Part shown: positions 1-10,032 of the stretch, piece by piece
Position numbering within the stretch: position 1 is the first letter of the stretch
Layout of the letters: every line of letters starts with the position of its first letter
From: Micromonospora narathiwatensis
GTDB taxonomy: Bacteria > Actinomycetota > Actinomycetes > Mycobacteriales > Micromonosporaceae
Assembly (NCBI RefSeq): GCF_900089605.1
Contig: NZ_LT594324.1
Span: forward strand, 5,642,001 to 5,706,000
Reading direction: 5' to 3'
DNA length: 64,000 nucleotides
Translations under genes and position numbers: made by a program
Notes under the pieces: generated by a model
Database searches by the model: none
What the model saw: the letters and a program-made list of their open reading frames with translations, nothing else
Told to the model about the DNA's origin: nothing

Positions 1-1
1 G

Positions 2-781
2 GTCTTCGACGTGCCGGCGCTGACCAACGCCCGGCGGGTCATCGCGTTCACGGTGATCGACACCGGCATCGGCGTCTCGGACGACAAGTTTTCGCTGATC
101 TTCGAGGCGTTCCAGCAGGCCGACGGCACCACCAGCCGGCGGTACGGCGGCACGGGGCTGGGCCTGTCGATCAGCCGGGACCTGGCCCGCCTGCTCGGCG
201 GCACGATCACCGTCACGTCGGCGCCCGGGCAGGGCTCGACCTTCACTCTCTTCGTACCGGATGTGCTGGCGCCGGACGCGGTGGTGGCGCCGGCGCCGCC
301 CTCGCCGAGCCGCGCGGGCCTGCCGTCGTCGTTGCTCATGCCGCTGGAGTTGCCGCAGCCGCAGGAGACTCCGACGACCCGGCGGTTGGAGGGCGTGACG
401 GTCCTGATCGTCGATGACGACGTCCGTAACGTCTTCGCGCTGACCTCAGCGTTGGAACTTCATGGGATGACCGTGTTGTACTCGGACAACGGGGCGGACG
501 GTGTCCGCCAGCTCGCCGAGCATCCGGAGGTGGACATCGTGCTCATGGACGCGATGATGCCGGACCAGGACGGGTACGAGACGACCCGGCAGATCCGCCG
601 TAACCATCGCTTCACGGACCTGCCGATCGTCTTCCTGACCGCGAAGGCGATGCCCGGTGACCGGGAGTCGGCGATCACGGCCGGCGGCAGCGACTACATC
701 ACCAAACCGGTGGACCTGGACGAGCTGATCGAGATGATGTCGTCCTGGATCGGCCGCAGCCGAGGCGAGGAGATCTCGTGA
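2..781 (+). CDS. Hybrid sensor histidine kinase, C-terminal part (5' end outside window)
   Basis: The reading frame is open to the left edge, so the N-terminal sensor part and the H-box are missing. What is visible is the end of a HATPase_c domain, with the G1 box DTGIG and G2 box GGTGLGLS, followed by a linker rich in Pro and Ala and then a complete receiver domain. The receiver starts at VLIVDDD, has the phosphoacceptor Asp in [12 protein letters not shown] and the conserved Lys in ITKPVD. It is therefore a hybrid kinase that autophosphorylates and passes phosphate to its own receiver. It overlaps the following response regulator by 4 nt (GTGA), so the two are translationally coupled. Signal and target are unknown. 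Confidence 0.9.
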   Translation, partial: VFDVPALTNARRVIAFTVIDTGIGVSDDKFSLIFEAFQQADGTTSRRYGGTGLGLSISRDLARLLGGTITVTSAPGQGSTFTLFVPDVLAPDAVVAPAPPSPSRAGLPSSLLMPLELPQPQETPTTRRLEGVTVLIVDDDVRNVFALTSALELHGMTVLYSDNGADGVRQLAEHPEVDIVLMDAMMPDQDGYETTRQIRRNHRFTDLPIVFLTAKAMPGDRESAITAGGSDYITKPVDLDELIEMMSSWIGRSRGEEIS

Positions 782-1335
782 CCCAGATGGCCAAGGCGCT
801 GCTGGTGGACGACCGGCGGGAGAACCTCATGGCGCTGGAGGCGATCCTCCAGGGGCTTCCGGTGCAGTCGGTCGCGGTGGAGAGCGGCGAGGCGGCCTTG
901 AAGCAGCTCCTGGTCGACGACTTCGCGGTGATCCTGCTCGACGCTCAGATGCCCGAGATGGACGGCTTCGAGACGGCCACCCACATCAAGCGGCGGGAGC
1001 GGACCCGGCACGTACCGATCATCTTCCTCACCGCGGCGGACCGGGACGCCCAACTCGCCCTGCGCGGCTACGCGGTCGGCGCGGTCGACTACCTGACCAA
1101 GCCGTTCGACCCCTGGGTGCTGCGGGCCAAGGTGTCGGTCTTCGTGGAGCTGTGGGTGAAGACCCGCCAACTCGCCGCCCAGTCGGACCTGGTGCGGGAG
1201 CGGGACACCCAGTGGCGGGTGCTCACCGAGGCGGTGGACGAGGCGACGGCGCTGCTGCGGGCCGACGACGGTCCGGAGTCCCGGGAGCGCGCGGTGGACC
1301 TCCTGGAGCAGGCCCGCTGGGGCAACCCGGCCTGA
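778..1335 (+). CDS. Single-domain response regulator with C-terminal extension
   Basis: This 185-residue protein has a receiver domain over roughly residues 5-125: acidic pocket LLVDD, phosphoacceptor Asp in [12 protein letters not shown], and the conserved Lys in YLTKPFD. The remaining 55 residues look helical and charged and match no output domain I recognise, so it probably works through protein-protein contacts. It starts with GTG inside the stop of the hybrid kinase gene, and is presumably a phosphorelay partner of it. Such kinase/receiver pairs are common in Micromonosporaceae; the output is not apparent here. Confidence 0.88.
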   Translation: MTQMAKALLVDDRRENLMALEAILQGLPVQSVAVESGEAALKQLLVDDFAVILLDAQMPEMDGFETATHIKRRERTRHVPIIFLTAADRDAQLALRGYAVGAVDYLTKPFDPWVLRAKVSVFVELWVKTRQLAAQSDLVRERDTQWRVLTEAVDEATALLRADDGPESRERAVDLLEQARWGNPA

Positions 1336-1339
1336 TCTC

Positions 1340-1846
1340 TCAGTCGGCCCGGCTGCCGTGCCCGGTCGCGGCACGCCGGGCCCGCCACCGCTCGCCGAGG
1401 GCGTCGATCTCCTCCTGTACGAAGAGGAAGAAGTCCCGCATCTCGGACACCCGTTCGCCGGCCGGGGTGTCCCGCCCGAGCAGCGCGTCCACGCCGCCGT
1501 TGGCGATGTCGATGAAGTTCTTGTAGAGGCCGGTCTTGGTGATGGTGGCCTCGTACCAGGGGTTGTCCGGCATCCGGTAGCGGTCCCGCCGGGAGCCCTT
1601 GACCGGCTCGCGGACCAGCATGGCGAACTGGGTCAGATAGCGGACCGCGCCGGAGACGGCCGCGGCGCTGACCCCGAGCCGCTCGCCGATCTCGGCGGCG
1701 GTGAGCGGCTCGTCCGCGCTCATCACGGTGAACAGGACCCGGCCGGCCATCCGGGGAAAGCCGACGTCCGCGAAGGCCATCGCCATCCGCTCGACGAAGA
1801 GGTGGACCTCCTCCTCGTTCCGGGCCGGGCGGTGGTCGTCGAGCAT
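1340..1846 (-). CDS. GbsR/MarR-like transcriptional regulator
   Basis: The 168-residue product has a winged helix-turn-helix of the MarR/GbsR type around residues 45-95 (LTAAEIGERLGVSAAAVSGAVRYL), followed by a wing with basic residues and a helical C-terminus. It is transcribed divergently from an ABC exporter pair, with 96 bp between the start codons, and that gap holds a near-perfect palindrome. The arrangement is typical of a local repressor controlling its neighbouring exporter. The ligand is unknown. Confidence 0.85.
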   Translation of the reverse strand: MLDDHRPARNEEEVHLFVERMAMAFADVGFPRMAGRVLFTVMSADEPLTAAEIGERLGVSAAAVSGAVRYLTQFAMLVREPVKGSRRDRYRMPDNPWYEATITKTGLYKNFIDIANGGVDALLGRDTPAGERVSEMRDFFLFVQEEIDALGERWRARRAATGHGSRAD

Positions 1847-1906
1847 CGGTGCTGACTCCTCGCGTTAAAAAGTCGTGAAAGTGATGGTGCCTCAACCAAC
1901 ACTATC

Positions 1907-1922
1907 TTCACAAGTTTGTGAA
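1907..1922. promoter_or_regulatory. Candidate operator palindrome between regulator and ABC exporter
   Basis: Inverted repeat TTCACAA-GT-TTGTGAA, 7-bp arms, lies 21 bp before the exporter ATPase start and 61 bp from the divergent regulator start. It is A/T-rich in a high-GC context. A site for the adjacent MarR/GbsR-type protein is the simplest reading; binding is inferred. Confidence 0.6.
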
Positions 1923-1942
1923 ACGAGCGTAGCTTCCAAAAC

Positions 1943-2848
1943 ATGGAAACCCCGATTGAGGTGTCCGGCCTGGTGAAAACCTTCGGCCGGACCCGGGCAC
2001 TCGACGGACTCGACCTCACCGTCCGCGCCGGGGAGGTGCACGGCTTCCTGGGCCCCAACGGCGCCGGCAAGTCGACCACCATCCGGGTGCTGCTCGGTCT
2101 GCTGCGGCCGGACGCGGGGACCGTCCGGCTGCTCGGCGGCGACCCGTGGCGCGACGCCGTCGCCCTGCACCGCCGCCTTGCGTACGTCCCGGGCGACGTC
2201 ACCCTCTGGCCGAGCCTCACCGGTGGCGAGGTGATCGACCTGCTCGGCCGGATGCGCGGCGGGCTCGACCCGAAGCGCCGCGCCGAGCTGCTGGAGTCCT
2301 TCGAGCTGGACCCGCGCAAGAAGGGCCGGGCCTACTCGAAGGGCAACCGGCAGAAGGTCGGCCTGGTCGCCGCGCTCGCCTCCGACGTCGAGCTGCTGAT
2401 CCTCGACGAGCCGACCTCCGGGCTGGACCCGCTGATGGAGGAGGTCTTCCAGCACTGGGTGCGCCGGGCCAAGCAGGACGGCCGCACCGTGCTGCTCTCC
2501 AGCCACATCCTGGCCGAGGTGGAGGCGCTCTGCGACCGGGTGACGATCATCCGCAACGGCGTCGCCGTCGAGTCCGGCACCCTCGATGAGCTGCGTCACC
2601 TCCAGCGAACCTCGATCGAGGCCGAGATCGTCGCCCCGCTGGACGGGCTGGCCGACCTGGCCGGCGTGCACGACCTGCGGGTGGACGGCAACCGGGTGCG
2701 CTTCGACGTGGACAGCGCCGCGCTGGAGACCGCGCTGCGTCGGCTCACCGAGCTGGGCGTACGCAGCCTGGTCAGCAAGCCGCCGACGCTGGAGGAGCTG
2801 TTCCTGCGGCACTACGAGGCAGATCCGACCGAGGTGGCCGCCGCATGA
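1943..2848 (+). CDS. ABC transporter ATP-binding protein (ABC-2 exporter)
   Basis: A 301-residue nucleotide-binding subunit. Walker A is GPNGAGKST near residue 40, the Walker B/D-loop is [13 protein letters not shown], and the H-loop His follows in LLSSHIL. A less conserved C-terminal extension of about 80 residues follows, as in drug and antibiotic exporter ATPases (DrrA/CcmA-like). It overlaps the permease gene by 4 nt (ATGA), so the two form one operon. The divergent MarR/GbsR-type gene is the likely controller. Substrate cannot be read from the sequence. Confidence 0.92.
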   Translation: METPIEVSGLVKTFGRTRALDGLDLTVRAGEVHGFLGPNGAGKSTTIRVLLGLLRPDAGTVRLLGGDPWRDAVALHRRLAYVPGDVTLWPSLTGGEVIDLLGRMRGGLDPKRRAELLESFELDPRKKGRAYSKGNRQKVGLVAALASDVELLILDEPTSGLDPLMEEVFQHWVRRAKQDGRTVLLSSHILAEVEALCDRVTIIRNGVAVESGTLDELRHLQRTSIEAEIVAPLDGLADLAGVHDLRVDGNRVRFDVDSAALETALRRLTELGVRSLVSKPPTLEELFLRHYEADPTEVAAA

Positions 2849-4437
2849 GTACGTTGACGGGCACCCGCCACGTGGCCCGGCTGATCCTGCGCCGGGACCG
2901 CGTCCTGCTCCCGCTCTGGGTGCTGCTGCTCGCCGTCCTGCCGGCCACGTACGCGGCCAGCTTCTTCGAGCTGTTCCCGACCGAGGCCGAACGGGCCGCG
3001 TACGCCGCCGGCACCGCCCGCAACCCGTCGATCGTCGCGCTGCTCGGCCCGGCGTACGGCGACAGCATCGGCGCGCTCACCGCCCAGCGCAGCGGGTTCC
3101 TGCTGGTGATCATCGCGCTGGCCAGCCTGCTCACCGTCATCCGGCACACCCGGACCGAGGAGGAGGCCGGCCGGCGGGAACTGCTCGGGGCCACCGTGCT
3201 CGGCCGGCACGCCGGGCTGACCGCCGCGCTGCTCGTGACGTACGCGGCCGATCTGCTGCTCGGCCTGGTCACCGTGGCCGGGCTGGTCGCCTCCGGGCTC
3301 CCGGCGGCCGGCTCGTGCGCGTACGGCCTCGCCACCGTGCTGACCGGCATCGTCTTCGCCACCATCGGCGGGCTGGCCGCCCAGCTCACCGAGACGGCGG
3401 GCGGGGCGCGGGGGATCGGGATCGCGGTCCTCGGGGCGGCCTTCGGGCTCCGGCTCGTCGGCGACACCGCCACGCACGACTGGCCGAGCTGGCTCTCGCC
3501 GCTGGGCTGGGCGGCGCGGGTGCGCGCGTACGAGGGGGATCGCTGGTGGGTGCTGGCGCTGCCGCTGGCCGCGACGGTGCTGCTCGCCGCGGTCGCGTAC
3601 CCGGTGTCGGTGCGCCGCGACCTGGGTGCCGGCCTGCTGCCACCCCGCCTCGGGCCGGCCACCGCCGGCCGGGCCCTCTCCGGGGCGTTCGGGCTGGCCT
3701 GGCGGCTGCACCGGGGGCAGATCCTGTGGTGGTCGGTCGGCTTCGGCCTGCTCGGGCTGATCCTCGGCGGTGCGGCGCAGGCCGCCGGCCGATCCATGGA
3801 GGGCAACGCCCAGTTGGAGGAGATCATGGCCCGGATCGGCGGCGCCTCCGGCCTGGCCGACGCGTACCTCGGTGCGACGCTGAGCCTGGCCGGCCTCGCG
3901 GCGGCCGGGTACGGCGTGCAGGCCGCGCTGCGGATGCGGTCGGAGGAGACCGACGGGCGGGCCGAGCCGTTGCTGGTGACCGGTACGCACCGCTCGACCT
4001 GGCTGCTGTCCCACGTGGTGTTCGCGCTGCTCGGGCCGGTGGTGGTGCTGGCCGTGACCGGCCTCGCCATCGGCCTGACGTACGGGCTGAGCGTGCACGA
4101 CGTGCCGCGTGAGCTGCCCCGGATGGTCGGCGCCGGGCTGGCCCAGGTGCCTGCGGCCTGGGTGCTGGCCGGGCTCGCGGTGCTGCTCTACGGCCTGCTG
4201 CCCCGGCTCGCCTCGGTGGCCTGGGCGATCTTGGCGGTCTGCGTGCTGCTCGGCCAGCTCGGCGCGGTGCTGAAGCTGAGCCAGTGGCTGTTGGACGTCT
4301 CTCCGTTCACCCACACCCCGCAGGTGCTCCGGCCGCAGTGGAGTGCCACCCCGTTCTGGGTCCTGGCCGCTGTGGCCCTCGTCGCGGCGGCGGCCGGCCT
4401 GGCGGCCTTCCGCCGCCGCGACGTCCCGGTCACCTGA
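2845..4437 (+). CDS. ABC-2 type exporter permease, large
   Basis: A 530-residue integral membrane protein with about 12 predicted hydrophobic segments spread over two similar halves. One half starts near the N-terminus ([20 protein letters not shown]) and the second near residue 290 ([17 protein letters not shown]). This matches the actinobacterial fused ABC-2 permease type that pairs with a single ATPase. The start ATG overlaps the stop of the ATPase gene. Export of a hydrophobic compound is likely; the compound is unknown. Confidence 0.88.
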   Translation: MSTLTGTRHVARLILRRDRVLLPLWVLLLAVLPATYAASFFELFPTEAERAAYAAGTARNPSIVALLGPAYGDSIGALTAQRSGFLLVIIALASLLTVIRHTRTEEEAGRRELLGATVLGRHAGLTAALLVTYAADLLLGLVTVAGLVASGLPAAGSCAYGLATVLTGIVFATIGGLAAQLTETAGGARGIGIAVLGAAFGLRLVGDTATHDWPSWLSPLGWAARVRAYEGDRWWVLALPLAATVLLAAVAYPVSVRRDLGAGLLPPRLGPATAGRALSGAFGLAWRLHRGQILWWSVGFGLLGLILGGAAQAAGRSMEGNAQLEEIMARIGGASGLADAYLGATLSLAGLAAAGYGVQAALRMRSEETDGRAEPLLVTGTHRSTWLLSHVVFALLGPVVVLAVTGLAIGLTYGLSVHDVPRELPRMVGAGLAQVPAAWVLAGLAVLLYGLLPRLASVAWAILAVCVLLGQLGAVLKLSQWLLDVSPFTHTPQVLRPQWSATPFWVLAAVALVAAAAGLAAFRRRDVPVT

Positions 4438-4451
4438 TCCGCGTTGTCGTC

Positions 4452-4490
4452 GGCCCGGTGCCGTTGATCATCATGATCGGCCGCCGGGCC
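4452..4490. terminator. Hairpin between convergent genes
   Basis: Outer arms GGCCCGG and CCGGGCC flank an inner palindrome GATCAT-C-ATGATC. It sits between the convergent permease and STAS genes and could end transcription from both sides. There is no T-run, as usual in this GC range. Confidence 0.45.
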
Positions 4491-4513
4491 GGCGGGGCGA
4501 CAGGGGGTGGGGG

Positions 4514-4846
4514 TCAGTGGGCGGTTTCGTTGCGGATCATCAGGGCCGAGCGGAGGCCGGTGATGTCCAGGACGCGGAGCAGGAAGTCGCCGACGTTGCT
4601 CAGGACCAGCAGGCTCTGCGCGTGGCTGGCCTTGCGGCTGAGCACCACCAGGGTGCCGAGGCCCTGCGAGTCGCAGAAGGTGACCCCGCCCAGGTCGAGC
4701 ACGATGCGCGGCGGAGGGTCGGCCAGCACCTCGTTGACGACGGTCGACAGTTGGGTGGCCGTAAGCATGTCGATCTCACCGGCGAGGCGAAGCACGACGT
4801 CATCGCCTGTCCGGTGTACCGTGATGGACAGTTCGGCACGATCCAC
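4514..4846 (-). CDS. STAS-domain anti-sigma factor antagonist
   Basis: The 110-residue protein is a single STAS domain. The phosphorylatable Ser is in the motif CDSQGLGTL (about residue 60), as in SpoIIAA/RsbV-type antagonists that are switched off by phosphorylation from an anti-sigma kinase. No kinase or sigma factor gene lies beside it. It therefore probably joins a partner-switching network encoded elsewhere. Confidence 0.88.
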   Translation of the reverse strand: MDRAELSITVHRTGDDVVLRLAGEIDMLTATQLSTVVNEVLADPPPRIVLDLGGVTFCDSQGLGTLVVLSRKASHAQSLLVLSNVGDFLLRVLDITGLRSALMIRNETAH

Positions 4847-4993
4847 CCGGTCAGCCTATCGCGATCTCGACCACCCGGCCCGTCGAGCCACCGCCGCCTG
4901 CCGCCCGCGCCGGTCGGGCGAGCGTGAGCCCGGTAACGCCCGAAGCGGGGTGGCTGCCGGTCACCCGTCCGACGCTGACACAATGGCCGCATC

Positions 4994-6337
4994 GTGAGCG
5001 AGACGTTTTCCGCCGGATCCGGCCGCTACCCGGCCGACGCGCCGGCCTCCGAGGCCCTGTTCGACCGCGCCAAGGCCATCGTGCCCGGCGGGGTGAATTC
5101 TCCTGTGCGCGCGTTCCGTGCCGTGGGCGGCACCCCGCGTTTCATGGTCCGGGGGGAGGGTCCCTGGCTGTTCGACGCCGACGGTCGCCGCTACGTCGAC
5201 CTGGTCTGCTCCTGGGGGCCGCTGGTCCTCGGCCACGCCCACCCGGTGGTGGTCGAGGCGCTGCGGAAGGCCGCGGCGCTCGGCACCAGCTTCGGCACTC
5301 CGACGCCGGGCGAGGTCGACCTGGCTGAGGAGATCATTGCGCGTACCCCGGTGGAGCAGGTCCGGCTGGTCAACTCGGGCACCGAGGCGACCATGTCGGC
5401 GATCCGGCTGGCCCGTGGCTTCACCGGCCGCGCCAAGATCATCAAGTTCTCCGGCTGCTACCACGGGCACTCCGACGCACTGCTCGCCGCCGCCGGCTCC
5501 GGCGTGGCCACCCTCGGCCTGCCCGACTCGCCCGGCGTGACCGGCGCCGCCGCCGGCGACACCATCGTGCTGCCGTACAACGACCTCACCGCCGTCGAGG
5601 CTGCCTTCGCCGCCGAGGGCCCGCACATCGCCGCGATCATCACCGAGGCGGCCGCCGGCAACATGGGCGTGGTCGCCCCGCGTGACGGCTTCAACCAGCA
5701 CCTCGCCCGGATCGCCCACGCGTACGGCGCGCTGCTCATCGTCGACGAGGTGATGACCGGGTTCCGGGTCTCCCGCGCCGGCTGGCACGGCCTCGACCCG
5801 TCCGACGCCGACCTGTGGACGTACGGGAAGGTCATGGGCGGTGGCCTGCCCGCCGCGGCGTTCGGCGGGCGCGCGGAGATCATGGCGAAGCTGGCCCCGG
5901 CCGGCCCGGTCTACCAGGCCGGCACCCTCTCCGGTAACCCCCTCGCGTGCGCCGCCGGCCTGGCCACGCTCCGCCTCGCCGACGACGCGCTCTACCGGAA
6001 GCTCGACGAGACGGCCGCCGTGGTGAGCAAGCTCGCCACCGACGCGCTGGCCGCCGCCGGGGTGCCGCACCGCCTGTCGTCCGCGGGCAACATGTTCTCG
6101 ATCTTCTTCACCGACGCCGACGTGGTCGACTACGACAGCGCCCGCACCCAGCAGGTGCCCGCGTTCAAGGCGTTCTTCCACGCGATGCTCGCCGCCGGGG
6201 TCTACCTGCCGCCGAGCGCGTTCGAGGCATGGTTCGTGTCGGCGGCGATCGACGACGCCGCCCTGGAGCAGATCGCCGACGCCCTGCCGGCCGCAGCGGC
6301 GGCGGCAGCGGCAGGACACGGGGGGCAGCAATCGTGA
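4994..6337 (+). CDS. hemL: Glutamate-1-semialdehyde 2,1-aminomutase
   Basis: A 447-residue fold-type I PLP enzyme that converts glutamate-1-semialdehyde to 5-aminolevulinate in the C5 haem pathway. Family signatures are clear: [10 protein letters not shown] near the N-terminus, [15 protein letters not shown], and the PLP lysine at about residue 279 in [11 protein letters not shown]. Length is normal for the family. The start is GTG. Its last codons overlap the next gene by 4 nt, so it heads an operon running into cytochrome c maturation genes, which fits a haem supply role. Confidence 0.96.
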   Translation: MSETFSAGSGRYPADAPASEALFDRAKAIVPGGVNSPVRAFRAVGGTPRFMVRGEGPWLFDADGRRYVDLVCSWGPLVLGHAHPVVVEALRKAAALGTSFGTPTPGEVDLAEEIIARTPVEQVRLVNSGTEATMSAIRLARGFTGRAKIIKFSGCYHGHSDALLAAAGSGVATLGLPDSPGVTGAAAGDTIVLPYNDLTAVEAAFAAEGPHIAAIITEAAAGNMGVVAPRDGFNQHLARIAHAYGALLIVDEVMTGFRVSRAGWHGLDPSDADLWTYGKVMGGGLPAAAFGGRAEIMAKLAPAGPVYQAGTLSGNPLACAAGLATLRLADDALYRKLDETAAVVSKLATDALAAAGVPHRLSSAGNMFSIFFTDADVVDYDSARTQQVPAFKAFFHAMLAAGVYLPPSAFEAWFVSAAIDDAALEQIADALPAAAAAAAAGHGGQQS

Positions 6338-6981
6338 GCGAGACGGTGGTCCACGTGCTGCGGCACGGCGAGGTGCACAACCCGGACGGCATCCTCTACG
6401 GCCGGCTGCCCGGTTTCCGTCTCTCCGAACTGGGCGTCCAGATGGCCAAGGCGGCCGCCCAGGCGCTCGCCGACAAGACCGTGGTGCACGTGGTCGCCAG
6501 CCCGCTGGAACGCGCGCAGCAGACCGCCGATCCGATCGCCGGGCACTTCGGCCTGCCGGTCGGGGTGGACGAGCGGCTGATCGAGAGCGCCAACTGGTTC
6601 GAGGGCAAGAAGGTCTCGCCGGGCGACGGTTCGTTCCGCGACCCGCGCAACTGGTGGGTGCTGCGCGACCCGGTCACCCCGTCCTGGGGCGAGGCGTACC
6701 GGGCGATCGCCGAGCGGATGTTCGCCGCGCTGCACGCCGCCCGGATCGCCGCCGAGGGGCGCGAGGCCGTACTCGTCTCCCACCAGCTTCCCATCTGGAC
6801 GCTGCGCCGGTACGTGGAGCGCAAGCGGCTCTGGCACGACCCGCGCCGGCGGCAGTGCGGGCTGGCGAGCCTCACCTCGTTCCACTTCGACGGCGCCAAG
6901 ATCGCCGGCATCGGCTACTCCGAGCCGGCGGCGCACTTGATCGCGATGTCGGTGACCGCGCGGACGGCCAAGGGGGCCTGA
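6334..6981 (+). CDS. Histidine phosphatase superfamily (phosphoglycerate mutase-like) protein
   Basis: 215 residues, starting with GTG that overlaps the hemL stop (GTGA). The catalytic RHG motif is at the N-terminus (VLRHGEVHN) and the second catalytic His is in VLVSHQLPI. This is the phosphoglycerate mutase/phosphatase fold. The family is broad, so the substrate is uncertain. The gene sits reproducibly between hemL and the ResA-like gene in many actinobacteria (from memory), and it shares a 1-nt overlap with the next gene here. Confidence 0.88.
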   Translation: MSETVVHVLRHGEVHNPDGILYGRLPGFRLSELGVQMAKAAAQALADKTVVHVVASPLERAQQTADPIAGHFGLPVGVDERLIESANWFEGKKVSPGDGSFRDPRNWWVLRDPVTPSWGEAYRAIAERMFAALHAARIAAEGREAVLVSHQLPIWTLRRYVERKRLWHDPRRRQCGLASLTSFHFDGAKIAGIGYSEPAAHLIAMSVTARTAKGA

Positions 6982-7556
6982 TGCCCAGCCGGAGGCTCGT
7001 CGCCGCCCTGCTCGCCGCCGCCACCGCCGGGGCGGTGCTGGTCGGCTGCAACTCCGGCAGCCAGGAGAACCGGTGCACGAGTGACGGCCTCATCATCACC
7101 TGCGCCCCCGACCAGCGGTCGAAGACCCCGAAGGTGAGCGGTGAGCTGCTCACCGGGGGCAGCTACGACGTCTCCCGCGACCGCGGGCAGGTGGTCGTGG
7201 TCAACTTCTGGGGTTCCTGGTGCCCGCCCTGCCGGGCCGAGGCCGACGACCTGGAGGCCACCTACCAGGCCACCAAGGCGTCCGGGGTGACCTTCCTCGG
7301 CATCAACGTGCAGGACAGCAAGGACAAGGCGATCGCCTTCGAGGAGGGCCGGGTCACCTACCCGAGCCTCTTCGACCCGGCCAGCCGGCAGGCGCTCAAC
7401 TTCGACATCCCGCCGAACACCACCCCGGCGACGGTCGTGCTCGACCGGGACGGCCGGATCGCGGTGGTGATCCGCCGAGCCGTCACCCAGGACGAGCTGC
7501 GACCGATCGTGGAGCGGATCGCCGCCGAGCAGCCGGCGCCCAACGGGTCCCGCTGA
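6981..7556 (+). CDS. resA: TlpA/ResA-like thiol-disulfide lipoprotein
   Basis: 191 residues. The N-terminus is a lipoprotein signal ending in LVGC with the lipidated Cys near residue 25. The mature part is a thioredoxin-fold domain with the redox motif WCPPC (Cys 81 and 84). A role in keeping apocytochrome c haem-binding cysteines reduced outside the membrane fits both the fold and the operon, where CcdA, ResB and CcsB follow. Start and stop codons interlock with both neighbours (TGATG). Confidence 0.9.
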   Translation: MPSRRLVAALLAAATAGAVLVGCNSGSQENRCTSDGLIITCAPDQRSKTPKVSGELLTGGSYDVSRDRGQVVVVNFWGSWCPPCRAEADDLEATYQATKASGVTFLGINVQDSKDKAIAFEEGRVTYPSLFDPASRQALNFDIPPNTTPATVVLDRDGRIAVVIRRAVTQDELRPIVERIAAEQPAPNGSR

Positions 7557-8413
7557 TGGGCGAGACGTTCCGCCAACTCGCCGAGTCCGGCCCGCTGTTG
7601 CTGGCCGTCGGCGCGGCGGCACTCGCCGGGCTGGTCAGCTTCCTCTCGCCCTGCGTCCTCCCGCTGATGCCCGGCTACCTCTCCTACGTCACCGGCCTGG
7701 CCGGCGCCGACCTCGAGGGCCGGGCCGCGAGGAAGGGCCCCCTGTTGACGCCTCCGGTGGCGGAGGGGGACGCGGCAGACACCGAGGCCGGCGCGGTCGC
7801 CGTCGCCGCGCCCCCGGCCCGGCCGCCGGCCGCGGTGAAGGGGCGGGTGCTCGCCGGCACGCTGCTCTTCATCGCCGGCTTCACCGCCGTGTTCGTCGTC
7901 ACCGCGATCGTCACCTCCTTCGTCGGCCGGCTGTTCTTCCAGTACCAACGCGCGCTGGAGATCGCCATTGGCGTGCTGATCGTGGTGCTCGGGCTCAGCT
8001 ACCTCGGGGTGATTCCCGGCCTCCAGCGCGAGTTCCGGATCCAGCGGCTGCCCGCCGCCGGCCTGCTCGGCGCCCCGGTTCTCGGCGCGGTCTTCGCGCT
8101 GAGCTGGGTGCCCTGCACCGGCCCGACGCTCGGCGCGGTGCTCGGTATGGCGGCCGCCGAGGGCAAGACCGACCGGGCGGTGCTGCTCGCCGTGGCGTAC
8201 TGCCTGGGGCTGGGGATACCGTTCATCGTCTTCGGGCTGGGCTTCCATCGCCTGCTCGGGGTGTTCCGCGCGGTCCGGCGCAACAGCCGCTGGGTCACCC
8301 GCATCGGCGGTGTCCTGCTGATCCTGATCGGCCTGGCGTTGGTCACCGGTGGTTGGCAGGACTTCGTGATCTGGCTGAAGACGCATGTGGGCCCGGGTGA
8401 GGTGAGCATCTGA
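7556..8413 (+). CDS. ccdA: Cytochrome c biogenesis protein CcdA
   Basis: A 285-residue polytopic membrane protein of the CcdA/DsbD-gamma family that carries reducing equivalents from cytoplasmic thioredoxin to extracytoplasmic thiols. The two conserved cysteines are in FLSPCVLPLMPGYLSY (first helix) and SWVPCTGPTLG. An extra loop of about 45 Ala/Pro-rich residues sits between helices 1 and 2 (about residues 48-92). It overlaps the ResA-like gene and the resB gene by single nucleotides. Confidence 0.93.
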   Translation: MGETFRQLAESGPLLLAVGAAALAGLVSFLSPCVLPLMPGYLSYVTGLAGADLEGRAARKGPLLTPPVAEGDAADTEAGAVAVAAPPARPPAAVKGRVLAGTLLFIAGFTAVFVVTAIVTSFVGRLFFQYQRALEIAIGVLIVVLGLSYLGVIPGLQREFRIQRLPAAGLLGAPVLGAVFALSWVPCTGPTLGAVLGMAAAEGKTDRAVLLAVAYCLGLGIPFIVFGLGFHRLLGVFRAVRRNSRWVTRIGGVLLILIGLALVTGGWQDFVIWLKTHVGPGEVSI

Positions 8414-10032
8414 TGACGACGGTGGACGACCGGCCGTCCGCACCGCCCGCCGGAGCGCCCCGGCGGCGGGTCAACCCGGTGCTGGCCCTGCTGCGCAACT
8501 CGTGGCGGCAGCTCACCAGCATGCGTACCGCGCTGATCCTGCTCTTCCTGCTCGCGGTGGCCGCCATCCCCGGCTCGGTGCTGCCGCAGCGCGGGGTCAA
8601 CCCGGAGAGGGTCAACCAATGGTTCCTCGACCACCCCGACCTGGCCCCCCGGCTCGATCAGCTCGGCCTGTTCGAGGTCTTCGGCTCGGTCTGGTTCTCC
8701 GCGATCTACCTGCTGCTCTTCACCTCGCTGATCGGCTGCATCCTGCCCCGGGCCCGCGACCACGTCCGCGCGCTGCGTCGCCGGCCGCCGGCCGCGCCGA
8801 AGCGGCTCGACCGGCTGCCGCAGCACGCGGTGCTGGAGGCGCCGGCCGCCGCCGACCCCGAGGCGATCGCGGCGGTGCTGCGCCGCCGCCGCTGGCGGGT
8901 CGTGGCACGCGACAACGAGGTCTCCGCCGAGAAGGGCTACCTCAAGGAGACCGGCAACCTGCTCTTCCACGTCTCGCTGGTCGCCGTCCTGCTCGGGGTC
9001 GCGGTCGGTTCGTGGTACGGCTGGCACGGCAACCGGATCCTGGTCGCGGGTGACGAGAACGCCTTCTGCAACACCCGCCAGCAGTACGCCGAGGCGTCGC
9101 TCGGCCCCCGGGTGGACAGCGCCGACCTGCCCCCGTTCTGCCTCACCCTCGACCGGTTCGAGGCGGAGTACCTCCCCTCCGGGCAGCCGTCGCGCTTCTG
9201 GGCGACGGTGACCGTGGACGAGCCGGACGGGGCGAAGCGAACCGCCGGTTTCTCGGTCAACTCGCCGCTGCGGCTCGGCTCGGCCAACGTCTACCTGCTC
9301 GGCAACGGGTACGCGCCGATCCTGAAGTACACCGACAAGTACGGCCGCAGCCAGACCAGCACGGCGCCCTTCCTGCGCACCGGCGACCCGAACGCGACCG
9401 AAGAGGGCGTCGCCGCGTTCCCGGACGCGAACCTCGACCCGAAGACCGGCCGGCGCGCCTCCGATCAGCAGGTCGCCTTCGACGGGCTCTACCTGCCCAC
9501 CGCCCCGGACAGCCCGCCGTTCGTCTCGTCGCGCTTTCCCGAGGAGCGGAACCCGGCGGTGGTGCTGGTCGCGTACCGGGGCAACCTCGGGATGGACGCC
9601 GGCATCCCCGGGTCGGTCTACAAGCTCGACCAGGGGCAGATCGCCAATGGCAAGCTGAAGCAGATCGGCAACAAGAAGCTGGGCCTGGGCGAGAAGTGGA
9701 CCCTGGACGACGGCAGCACGGTGGAGTTCCTCGGCACCAAGTCGTACATCACCATCTCGGTCCGGTACGCCCCCGGGCAGACGCTGATGCTCGGCGCCTG
9801 CGTGACGCTGCTGCTCGGCCTGATGGGTTCCCTCTTCGCCCGGCGGCGGCGGGTCTGGTTCCGGGTTTCGTACCCCGAGGGTGGATCTCCGACGGGCGGT
9901 AGTAGTTTGGTGGAGGCCGGTGGGCTGCCGCGCACCGAGCATCCGGGGTTCGCCGACGAGTTCGCGCAGCTCGTCGCCGCGGTCAGCGACGACGGGCGGG
10001 ACGACCGGCGGGCGCGAGAAGGAGACGAGTGA
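8413..10032 (+). CDS. resB: Cytochrome c biogenesis protein ResB
   Basis: A 539-residue ResB-family protein. Three N-terminal hydrophobic segments are followed by a large extracytoplasmic domain and a final transmembrane helix near residue 465 (LMLGACVTLLLGLMGSLF). ResB pairs with CcsA/CcsB to form the system II haem lyase. It is joined to ccdA by a TGATG overlap and to ccsB by overlapping stop and start codons, so all parts of system II are co-transcribed. Confidence 0.93.
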   Translation: MTTVDDRPSAPPAGAPRRRVNPVLALLRNSWRQLTSMRTALILLFLLAVAAIPGSVLPQRGVNPERVNQWFLDHPDLAPRLDQLGLFEVFGSVWFSAIYLLLFTSLIGCILPRARDHVRALRRRPPAAPKRLDRLPQHAVLEAPAAADPEAIAAVLRRRRWRVVARDNEVSAEKGYLKETGNLLFHVSLVAVLLGVAVGSWYGWHGNRILVAGDENAFCNTRQQYAEASLGPRVDSADLPPFCLTLDRFEAEYLPSGQPSRFWATVTVDEPDGAKRTAGFSVNSPLRLGSANVYLLGNGYAPILKYTDKYGRSQTSTAPFLRTGDPNATEEGVAAFPDANLDPKTGRRASDQQVAFDGLYLPTAPDSPPFVSSRFPEERNPAVVLVAYRGNLGMDAGIPGSVYKLDQGQIANGKLKQIGNKKLGLGEKWTLDDGSTVEFLGTKSYITISVRYAPGQTLMLGACVTLLLGLMGSLFARRRRVWFRVSYPEGGSPTGGSSLVEAGGLPRTEHPGFADEFAQLVAAVSDDGRDDRRAREGDE

